Source of the DNA: Stereum hirsutum FP-91666 SS1
Lineage: Eukaryota; Basidiomycota; Agaricomycetes; Russulales; Stereaceae
Direction of reading: 5' to 3'
Assembly (NCBI RefSeq): GCF_000264905.1
Contig: NW_006763152.1
Location: 413,818-427,351, forward strand
DNA length: 13,534 nucleotides
This document shows, in pieces, positions 1 through 7,312 of the stretch. Both the position numbers and the translations under genes were made by a program. The first letter of the stretch is position 1. The number at the start of each line of letters is the position of its first letter. The notes beneath the pieces were generated by a model that saw only the letters and a program-made list of their open reading frames with translations, made no database searches and was not told the origin of the DNA.

Positions 1-160
1 GTTTGCTGCAGTTGGCTTTTGTGACAACCGGGAGTCCGAACTTGAGGAAGTCGAGAACACCGGAATCAGGAGCTGGAAGGAGAGCTTCTCTCGCATGAGG
101 GGGCATGTCGAGGAGATTCTTTAATTCATGGGAGCTACTGTCAGCTGCAGGAGGTGGCAT
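1..160 (-). CDS. Partial 5' end of an unidentified minus-strand gene
   Basis: An open frame starts at the ATG at 158-160 and stays open to the left window edge, giving 53 codons with no stop. The protein starts with a short Pro/Ala/Ser-rich stretch (MPPPAADSSS), followed by a charged and hydrophobic part that reads ...VLDFLKFGLPVV... just before the edge. I see no signal peptide, membrane segment or recognisable domain in this fragment, and the family cannot be named. The start was chosen because it is the first ATG of the open frame. A second in-frame Met lies at codon 19, so a shorter form is possible. The flank from 161 onward would hold its promoter. Moderately sure it is coding because the frame is clean and begins with a sensible ATG; the function is unknown. 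Confidence 0.45.
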   Translation of the reverse strand, partial: MPPPAADSSSHELKNLLDMPPHAREALLPAPDSGVLDFLKFGLPVVTKANCSK

Positions 161-600
161 ACTGATGAGTGTCTGCAGGCGGAGGGAACAACAAGCAAGC
201 AAAATGTGGGTGAGACCAGGATGTCTCGAACAATTTGCGCTCATGTGGCGCAAATGACCTGAGTGGCCTTACGTGTACCACAAATATTTTAAACTCCGCT
301 ATAAGTGTCTAAGTACTTAAGTACGCTACGCAGCCTTGTCATAAGTACAGCTGAATATTTAGAGGAATTTTGATTGATTTAGAAGGACATACACTCAGTA
401 GCTATGGTACGGAGAAGGCGGTGAAAAATGGGTGTGGTCACAGGTCACAATGAGCGTCTGGTGTGGCGAAATGTGAGGTTTTTGGTCACGGTCACAAGTG
501 GGTGGCGAACCGTTCTGAATGGTACAGTATAGCGAGTGATTGCTTATTGGGTGACTTGCCGTAGAGGATAAAAAAAGAGGTTCGACCTCGGAGAGGTTTG
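161..600. promoter_or_regulatory. Gene-free flank with dyads and repeated GGTCAC boxes
   Basis: No coding frame is convincing here. The stretch lies upstream of the minus-strand gene at the left edge. It contains an 8-bp inverted repeat at 233-240/248-255 (ATTTGCGC / GCGCAAAT, 7-nt spacer), a perfect 12-bp palindrome GTACTTAAGTAC at 313-324, and two tandem pairs of GGTCAC(A) at 436-449 and 484-496. These are seen directly; a role as protein-binding sites is inference. Confidence 0.35.
436..496. repeat. Two tandem pairs of GGTCAC(A) boxes
   Basis: GGTCACA occurs twice head to tail at 436-449. GGTCAC followed by GGTCACA occurs at 484-496, about 35 bp away. All four are in the same orientation. 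Repeated 6-7 bp boxes in a gene upstream region often mark a transcription-factor site, but no fungal factor is assigned here. Confidence 0.4.
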
Positions 601-650
601 CATCGTGGTAGTCTTATCATTTCTAGAAACACTCGGATTATGGCCTCAAG

Positions 651-734
651 TAAGTTCTAGCTCGGCGGAAAGAGCAGGGAGGTAAAGAACTGACACGCTG
701 TCTCCTCGTCGCCGGTTCGACTCCAGCTCAGAGC
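651..734 (+). other. Degenerate tRNA-like sequence (A box and B box)
   Basis: A D-arm-like segment (GCTC stem 660-663 / GAGC 672-675, matching a pol III A box) is followed by a possible anticodon stem (GGGAG 677-681 / CTCCT 702-706) and a T-arm (GCCGG, TTCGACT, CCAGC at 711-727, matching a B box). The T stem has one C-A mismatch. No 7-bp acceptor stem can be formed around it: 728-734 does not pair with 651-657. The 20-nt loop would need an intron, and the anticodon position would read AAA. It shares 20 of 21 bases around the T-arm with the element at 1049-1150. It is best read as a tRNA relic or tRNA-derived retroelement rather than a working gene. Confidence 0.4.
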
Positions 735-1048
735 CTTAGGTCGTGAATAGTCGAAGCTGAATGGACCAACTCAACAATCCTCTTGTCACACCGAAATAAA
801 TGGTGAAATAAATCGGCTCATCAAAACAGAGATGAAGTTTCCTCCACCAATGAGAATGCTGTATGACTATCTGTCGTTCTACATCGTCGAAAAAAGGGCC
901 ACTTGAGGCTCAACACTCGCCACTTCACGATCAATCCAATCTAACCCGTCTGGGCGAGCAACGATGCAGATTGCGCAAGACGCCGTGAAGTCAAGCAAAC
1001 AATGCAAGGCGAGTCGAAAATGAGCCCTTGCATCGTAATATAAATCAC

Positions 1049-1150
1049 CCTTCGGTGGCTCAGTGGTTTCAGAGCAAAGAGAAAAGATAAGCAACGGCAA
1101 GCGCCAAGTGTATCTATTTCTTCGTCGCTGGTTCGACTCCAGCCCGAAGG
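1049..1150 (+). tRNA. tRNA-like gene with odd, intron-length anticodon arm; isotype unclear
   Basis: Three tRNA arms are intact. The acceptor stem is a perfect 7 bp (CCTTCGG 1049-1055 / CCGAAGG 1144-1150). U8 is present. The D stem is GCTC 1058-1061 / GAGC 1072-1075 with GG in the loop, and the T arm is a perfect 5 bp (1127-1131/1139-1143) around TTCGACT. The anticodon stem could be AAGAG 1077-1081 / TTCTT 1118-1122, but the 36 nt between them would hold a 7-nt loop plus a roughly 29-nt intron, and no T is present at position 33. AGATA 1085-1089 can also pair with TATCT 1111-1115, as introns often do. I cannot assign an anticodon. It may be a tRNA pseudogene, a gene with an unusual intron, or the head of a tRNA-derived SINE. 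The A and B boxes suggest it could still be transcribed by pol III. Confidence 0.45.
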
Positions 1151-1447
1151 TATCAGAGTCAGTGACAATATGGCATAATATTCCTCCGTTTTTGAACTTC
1201 TTCACACACCCAAATGAATGTCTCTGACTTAAGAGCCGCATTGTTAGAGATGAGCCGGGGAGAGTAGCGACACACCTGTGATCGTGTCATCTGACCTTGG
1301 TGAGAGTCTCCCGGATCGCGAGCTAGTCACTTTCACCCGTCTCATAAGCAGCACCAAGTCGGGACCATCAGCTTTCGCGTGGCTACAAAGTCAAAGAACA
1401 CCGACCAGAACGTTACTTGTAGTCACACTTCCGCGCTCTCCGACCCT
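1151..1447. other. Stretch with no recognised gene
   Basis: Nothing that can be supported as a gene was seen. The right end (1413-1447) may be the last part of the secreted-protein gene under an alternative splice model. The rest shows no long frame, repeat or RNA fold that I could recognise. Confidence 0.3.
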
Positions 1448-1821
1448 CTACAAATAAATCATCAGTATCAGGAGACGTAGGAACACGAAAACCACCAAAC
1501 CTTCTTCCCTTAAACAGAGAGATACAACGTCAGTTCGCCTCCCACCGCCCGCCTCACACCTAACAAAAAACGACCCTCCAGCCCCCTCAAAATCCGCACA
1601 AAAACTCTCGCTACCCCCATTCCCATGCTCCACAAATACAGGCCCCTCACAACCCGGATCCCCTAAGACCTGAAGACTACAGGGTATACCGACGGTGATG
1701 AGTTCCAGGGACACACCGTGCTGGTCGAAGCAGAGTATTGAACGACGTCGGCGGCGAATGTGGGGGTGAGATGAATAGCAAAGATGAGGGTAGCCAGAAA
1801 TCGGGAGAGGAAGAGGATCAT
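1448..1821 (-). CDS. Putative small secreted protein
   Basis: The ATG at 1819-1821 opens a clear signal peptide of about 24 residues: MILFLSRFL, then a hydrophobic core, ending ...PTFAA before DVVQ. Exon 1 is 1717-1821. A 47-nt intron (1670-1716, GTGTGT...TTCAG) joins in phase to 1448-1669. The mature part is Gly-rich with cysteines in GDPGCEG, SFCAD and VRCEA. The 3' end is not settled. Read straight through, the protein is about 108 aa and ends in a hydrophobic tail stopping at 1448. A 56-nt intron at 1509-1564 would give a hydrophilic 101-aa protein stopping at 1413, and a 38-nt one would end at 1468 with a further Cys. No family is recognised. Small secreted proteins of this kind are often lineage-specific in basidiomycetes. 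Confidence is good for the signal exon and modest for the rest. Confidence 0.42.
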
Positions 1822-2023
1822 GACGGCGGTATGGCTACTATGAGATGTGGAGGAGTAGTCAATTTGTGAGTATGGATCTCTGAACTCAACGTGATACATA
1901 CCTGTGTATGATCCAGGTGATATCGGGAAAGGTATTCCTGCTAGCGATGTTCGTACATATGGCCATCTACACTGAAGAAAAGATGTGGAAAGGATCAAAG
2001 GACACGGCACAAAGTACGAGAAG

Positions 2024-2040
2024 TCAACTCAATGAGTTGA
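2024..2040. repeat. 17-bp inverted repeat TCAACTCA-A-TGAGTTGA
   Basis: Perfect 8-bp arms surround a single central base. It lies about 200 bp upstream of the minus-strand secreted-protein ATG at 1821, so it could be a dimeric factor site for that gene. Function is inference. Confidence 0.35.
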
Positions 2041-3430
2041 TCTGTGTATGTACAAAGCCTGAAGGCGATGCTTGGGGGTAGGCAAGACCGAAGCACGTTG
2101 TTATTACCTCCCTTCCTTACATGAAAAACCAATGGGCTTATGTAAATGTGAAGCTCCAGATCGATTGTGATGATTTTCAAGTCCCCGAATTTGTGGGCCT
2201 AATCGTTCCTGGGGGCTCTGCATACTGAGTCTGAGGCGAACGCCTCTGTCGAGGCTCCAGATGTGTTGCTTGCGAGAGGGAAGATTGAGAAAAGATTCTG
2301 CGGTCGCGGTCGTGAGACAACAAAGAATAGGCTACGAGCAGGAAGAACCCCAAAACGAACCTGAAGAACCAAACTTCGCCGGAAAAGAACAGCGCATGCT
2401 ATTGTTTGGCTCTATTTGGCTACCAGCATGTGGGCAATGGGCGCTTAATGGACGCCACTTTGTTGTTTGACGAGCTATCACTTGCTATCACCCTATTTTT
2501 CTAGTAAACCCCTGGACGAGAGATTTTCTCGCATTGTTTTCATAATTTCAGCACTATGTTCAACTCCCTGCGGCTGCCGATGCTTCCTGGAAGCTTCATC
2601 AATTGTGAAACGTCGAGAGACGCACGAGGTGCGTGCGCCGACTGCGATCGAGCACACGCCGATGCCCATTTGTTTGACACCTACAAGACCAGCTTACCCA
2701 TATACCAGGAAACTGCTTTAGTAGATGGTATCCAAGGAGATAACCTAGGATGTCTGCAAGATCGCGCCCAAATGTTTCGCCACAATTAAATCTCAGCCCC
2801 TTCCAATACCTCCCTCATCTCCCCAGGTCCCAGTCTACCCAAGATATGAACGGACACCACAGAGGAAGATCGCTCATCGCCATGGTGCGATGGGAGGATG
2901 AGGTCCCTAATACCGGAAAGCTCGATACCTTGGGCTGTACAAGCACAGGACTTCTGCGATGCCCTGCGCCCGACAAAACTCGTCGTCCGCATCGAATTGC
3001 GCCGTCCCCGATACCATCGCCCTCTCCCCCTACAAGACATCCATCTCCGTCTAGTACCCGTCTTCTACATCATCCGATGCACAGTGTTTAGGGAGGACTC
3101 TCTTTTCAAGAGTTATTGTAGTTTGAGTTGGGTTTGGAGGGGAGATAAGAGTTGTAGGAAAACGGGTTGTAGGAGATGAAAATGGAGAGACTTGATAGGC
3201 CGCAGGGATGATGAGTGAGGGGTCTGCGCGGTCTACAACGGTGGGTTCGGTATCATTGTCGATTCGGACGCGCAAGTGTGGTGGTGCAGTGCCGATATTC
3301 CGATATTCTCGTCGTCGTGATCAGGGACTGTGGGGGAAAAGTCGGACGGTTAGTCTCACAGTTGGTCTTCAGACTCACGATGCTCTCGAAATGATGTTAT
3401 CAGCTGAAGAGATCAGGAAACCCGAAGAAT
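2041..3430. other. Unresolved stretch with overlapping open frames on both strands
   Basis: No gene can be named. On the plus strand a 77-codon frame (2556-2789, starting MFNSLRLPML) and frames at 2750-3091 and 2898-3179 overlap. On the minus strand, frames at 2786-3040 and 3051-3275 look about as codon-like as the plus-strand ones (the latter has ...RIDNDTEPTVVDRAD...). No chain of exons with a start, consistent phases and a recognisable domain could be built on either strand. The stretch may hold a decayed gene, unspliced exons of one, or chance frames in GC-rich DNA. A 6-bp dyad (GAGGCG-AA-CGCCTC) is at 2233-2246. Confidence 0.25.
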
Positions 3431-3804
3431 TGTAGTGGTGTGTGGAGTATTCTGTTCGAAGTTGCGGAATGCCGAGTACGTAGTGTGGCATACCAGCGGC
3501 AGCGTGCATTACAGAACAGATATTGAGCGCCATAACTCGCTAGAACGTCACACGATTAAACTGTTTACAGTCTCTCTTCGCAATCCAATTGCAGGCCTAG
3601 GAAAGCGACACAATCTGATGTCTCACTTCGAAGGAGTGAGGCGAGTCCATGAAGCCCGGAGGGGGGTCATCCACTCGGGTACTCTCAGCTCTATCTCCAG
3701 GGACATGTGGGCATCTGACAGCCGTTCCCAGCGCTTGTACTACGTACTAGTACTCTCTAAAGATCTCATGGGCCGAAGTTCACCCCCCTGTTTTCTCTCT
3801 TTCT
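3431..3804 (+). promoter_or_regulatory. 5' flank and pyrimidine-rich leader of the GMC gene
   Basis: Immediately before the GMC start codon, 3781-3804 is almost all C and T, a common leader in actively transcribed fungal genes. A 10-bp palindrome GTACTAGTAC is at 3744-3753, about 50 bp upstream of the ATG. A 128-codon frame (3435-3821) runs through this flank, but it overlaps the real start and has no recognisable content. Confidence 0.35.
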
Positions 3805-4198
3805 ATGACTGCCACACTTGACCAGGTCGCCGACAAGACATTCGACTACGTTGTCGTCGGTTGTTACTATCTCACGCTTCTACTATTTCTCATGCTGACC
3901 GTTCTTCATCTATGTAATAGGCGGAGGGGTACGTAGACCTGTTCGCGCTACTGAGGCATTCGACCTTATCGCTCCATACTTCGCCGGATTTAGACCGCTG
4001 GACTCGTCGTCGCTTCACGTCTTTCTGAGGATGCTACCGTCTCTGTCTTAGTGCTGGAGGCAGGACCTCCGAACATCGACGACCCCGCCATCCGTGCGTC
4101 CCATTTTACTGGACACACGTCGTGGTGTTTGACAGTTAGAGACAGTGACCCCGGCCGCATTCGGTAGCCATTTCGGAAAGCCTCAGTATGATTGGGCA

Positions 4199-4201
4199 TA
4201 G
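4199..4201 (+). other. In-frame TAG inside GMC exon 4
   Basis: The exon reads KPQYDWA, TAG, then NT before the donor at 4208, with VPQ following after the intron. Both sides match the family in the same frame, so this is a substitution and not an indel. The nearest alternative donor (GTATGA at 4186) would remove the TAG but shift the frame at the 4261 acceptor, so splicing does not rescue it. Confidence 0.8.
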
Positions 4202-4620
4202 AACACCGTACGTACCCTTTGGTTACGATACTGTGCACGTCTAACTCAGCTCTCCGCCTAGGTTCCGCAAGACCATTCGGGCGGACGTTCTGTCTACTGG
4301 GCTCGGTATGTGGTGTTCCCGACCTTATCATAATTGACCACTTATGTCTCTGACAGTGGAAAGGGACTTGGTGGTAGCTCCCAAGTCAACTTCTTTCAGT
4401 ACCACCGTCCCGCACAGTCCGACATCAACGGTAAGCCGCCTTTCTCTGTGAACACAACCATCGTTTACTGATCGATAGCGTTTAGCCTGGGAGAAGCTCG
4501 GTAACCCCGGGTGGAACTGGGATCTTCTCAAGAAGTACTACATGAAATCTGAACGGTTTATCCCGCCCGAGCATAAGACAGAAGAGATGAGTTTTGACTT
4601 GAAAGAGCATGGCACCGACG

Positions 4621-4687
4621 GCGAGCCTTTTCCCCAATAATAGATGTATGCTGTCCTTGCATAGCTTAACGCATTGCTCTTTGACAG
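4621..4687 (+). other. GC-AG intron 7 of the GMC gene
   Basis: Exon 7 ends ...HGTDG and exon 8 continues PLTVAYP, as in the family. The only in-phase donor is GCGAGC at 4621; no GT lies near, and reading on meets TAA and TAG at once. The acceptor TTTGACAG is normal. Confidence 0.75.
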
Positions 4688-6484
4688 GCCCTCTGACTGT
4701 CGCTTACCCTATCACCCTCTCTGGTTTCGAGGGTCCATACCACCAGGTACATAATGCTCTTCTTATCTGCTGAGTACCCCGATTAATTGCGTTGTAATTT
4801 TGAAGGCCTTGAAAAGTCTCGGCATTCAGCGTGCGAGCGAACCCGTATGCTCGTTTTATAAATTTTTGTTTTCCACGGTGTGTTCTAACATACTGCTCAG
4901 TTCTCGGGCAATGTAGGTCGTTCAATGACATTGTCCGATGACGAGCCGATCCCTCTTATCGTTCATTCACTTAGACCAAGGGGACTTGGTTGACGCCGGT
5001 CACAATCCACCCGACCGAGCGCGTTAGATCTTATTCGACCAACGTATGTACATTTGGTCCGTGTCCATTGTTCAGTGGACGTCGCTGAAAATTAGCCACG
5101 GCTTGAAGATGTACTTCACCCCTAATGCTGCGAGACCCAACTTGACTGTCTTCTGCTCTGCTCAAGTCTGCAAGCTTGAGCTTACCAAGGGTGACTCCGT
5201 CACTGCGACCGCCGTAGAATTTGTTCATGAAGGCAAAACGTATAAAGCATCTGTCAAAATGGAGGTCGTCTTGTCCGCAGGGTGAGCGAATCCTTGTTCG
5301 CCTTCGTATTATTTGCTGAACGCACCTCGCATATCAGCGTCGTAATGGATCCCCAGGTCCACTTTTCTCCCTTTGCGACACCAAATCTAAGATTTATACC
5401 TCTCGTTCTCTATCGTACAGATCCTCGAAATCTCCGGTATTGGTGACAAGAAGGTTTTGGAACACGCCCTGATCGATACCTTCGTCGATCTTCCCGGCGT
5501 GGGCAACAATGTTCAGGAGCACGTCTACAGTGGTGCTAGCTATGGTACGAATTTTAGGATCATACTCTGCTACTTATTTCTAACTCAAGTCTTTGTCCGC
5601 AGAGGTCAAACCAGAGAGGGAAGACGAATTTCTGACATTCGATTGTCTCCGTGACCACGAAGAACTTGTCAAGCAGACAGAACTCTAGTGAGTCATTCCA
5701 TGAATACCCCCGTGCACTCCGCACTGAAACATCAATCATGTCTTTTAGCAAGAGTGGCAAAGGCGTATTTGGAATGTCGTCTATCTGCATGACCTTCGTC
5801 CCGCTCGCTTCCATCAGCAGTAATTCTCAGGCTCTGCAGCAGAGGCTCTACGACTCGATCGAGGCCGGCATTGTTGCGAAGAAGTTTTCTTCTGCTCTGC
5901 AGAAGCAGTTCAAGGTTCAACTCGAACACATCAAAGCCCAGGACCCGAGCTGTGAGCTCGTGCTGACTCAGGCTTGTAGCTCGAAGCCCAGTAAGTCTCG
6001 TCAGTGCGTTCTGACCCCTAGCACTGACGGCCAGTTGTTTGTAGATTTGCCTGAGCCGAAGAAGAAGTACATCACGTTAACCAGTCTGCTTAACCATCCC
6101 TTCTCCCGTGGAACCATTGTAGGCTATAGACTCACTGTTCCACAGTTCGTGCCTAAATCTCGTTCTTGTAGCATGTCAAGTCCAATGATCCGTTGGAACC
6201 ACCGGCCATCGACCCACACTACTTCGAAGAGGAGTACGGTAAGTTCTAGTCACCTTTATCTCATTCGGCGTGCATAGCATAGCTGCTCACTGCACCTCCA
6301 GACATCCGCACGTTTGTTGAGATGATGAAGTTCAACCGTCGGCTGGCACAGCAGGAGCCGTTGAAGAGCATTCTCACAGGCAAGACTCTTAAATCGTTCT
6401 CCAGCGATACCCGGACTGATATGATATATAAAGGAGCGGAGTTGAACCCTGGCCTCGCGTGTCAGACCGACGAGCAGATCGCAG

Positions 6485-6539
6485 GCGTGTCGAATTCCCA
6501 TCGCTCCTACGATGTCTTTAGCATTGACTTTAAATTCAG
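6485..6539 (+). other. GC-AG intron 19 of the GMC gene
   Basis: Exon 19 ends QTDEQIA plus one base and exon 20 begins DYLKAQCNTTYH. The in-phase donor is GCGTGT at 6485. The nearby GT at 6487 would break the frame. The acceptor is AAATTCAG. Confidence 0.7.
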
Positions 6540-7013
6540 ACTACCTCAAAGCCCAATGCAATACGACCTATCGTATGTGCTCTCTGTTCATTTCGCTGGA
6601 GCATTTATTGATTGTCTGAGGCACCAGATACCGTCGGGTCCTGCTCCATGCTTCCACGCGAGGACGGAGGAGTCGTTGATACTAGGTTAAGGGTGAGTTA
6701 AGAATAACTTTCACACATTCAGGCAATAAATGATGATATGCGCTATAGGTATATGGTACCACCAACGTTCGCGTGGTCGATATCTCCATCATCCCCCTCC
6801 ACATCGGTGCCCATATGCAAGGTTCTCGCTCCTCATGATCATCAACGTAATACAACCTCTGACCGATATTTGTTATACTTATACTTCAATAGCGACAGCA
6901 TACGCTCTCGGAGAGCTGGGTAAGATACCATCGCAATGCATGTTTTGTGCTGAAGGCTGACATTTCTCTACTTCGTGTCAGGCGCGGACATGATCAAGGG
7001 GAGCATCTTCTGA

Positions 7014-7312
7014 GCATGTTTACATTCTTTCCCTGCCTGCCGCAAATCACTCGTTTCTCTTCCACGCATTGAACTTCCGGAGCGTGACTGAAGTGACTGA
7101 CTTGCTGTGTATGATAGCTGGTGTTGTCGTAAATCGTACTAAGTATGCCGAATGCATTGCGTGTGATCTTCACAAGAAATCCTCCATTTTCTTTCTTTCC
7201 CATCCGTTTCTAAGCCGCCTTCTCCTCTTTCCCGCCGCCTTCTCATAAAATAACAGAGCACGTATATGATTTCTGCATCTAGGCACGAACACTGCTGATG
7301 CGTCGTGCTCCC
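7014..7312. other. Convergent 3' intergenic region
   Basis: This lies between the stop of the plus-strand GMC gene and the stop of the minus-strand coiled-coil gene, so it should hold both 3' ends. A CT-rich run is at about 7180-7246, and an A-rich CATAAAATAA at about 7244-7255 could serve as a poly(A) signal for the plus-strand gene. No further gene is supported. Confidence 0.35.

Larger units (their letters stand above)
3805..7013 (+). pseudogene. GMC oxidoreductase (aryl-alcohol-oxidase-like), one in-frame TAG
   Basis: GMC enzymes are FAD flavoproteins that oxidise alcohols or sugars, often making H2O2 in lignocellulose decay. I spliced 24 exons: 3805-3859, 3921-3928, 3994-4093, 4140-4207, 4262-4305, 4357-4430, 4486-4620, 4688-4746, 4806-4844, 4901-4912, 4975-5043, 5109-5281, 5338-5356, 5421-5544, 5603-5687, 5749-5990, 6045-6118, 6172-6238, 6302-6484, 6540-6572, 6628-6692, 6749-6821, 6893-6919 and 6982-7013. 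They sum to 1860 nt, 620 codons, a normal GMC length. Visible parts: N-terminal Rossmann FDYVVVGGGTAGL, then LVLEAGP; GMC signature 1 ARGKGLGGSSQVNFF (about 91-105); signature 2 region ending ISGIG (279-293), with Val and Asp at two usually constrained positions; C-terminal HPFSRGTIHVKS; catalytic His555 in YHTVGSCSM and His598 in LHIGAHMQ. No signal peptide is evident. Codon 75 (4199-4201) is TAG between YDWA and NTVPQ, with the frame intact on both sides. Introns 4621-4687 and 6485-6539 begin with GC. Substrate is unknown. It may be a young pseudogene, a null allele or a base error. Confidence 0.85.

Noticed and set aside
941..1241. Minus-strand frames of 75 and 120 codons at 879-1241
   Set aside because: They are translations across the tRNA-like element and its flanks and contain nothing domain-like.
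3051..3275. Minus-strand frame with RIDNDTEPTVVDRAD, considered as an ACT-type or other regulatory domain
   Set aside because: The likeness is limited to a few residues, the frame starts at TTG, and no continuing exons could be found.
3435..3821. A 128-codon plus-strand frame before the GMC gene
   Set aside because: It overlaps the GMC start in another frame, has no recognisable content, and covers the expected promoter.
4185..4261. Alternative intron starting at GTATGA that would remove the GMC stop codon
   Set aside because: Joining it to the acceptor at 4261, or to the CAG within the intron, shifts the downstream frame and deletes the conserved YDWA block.
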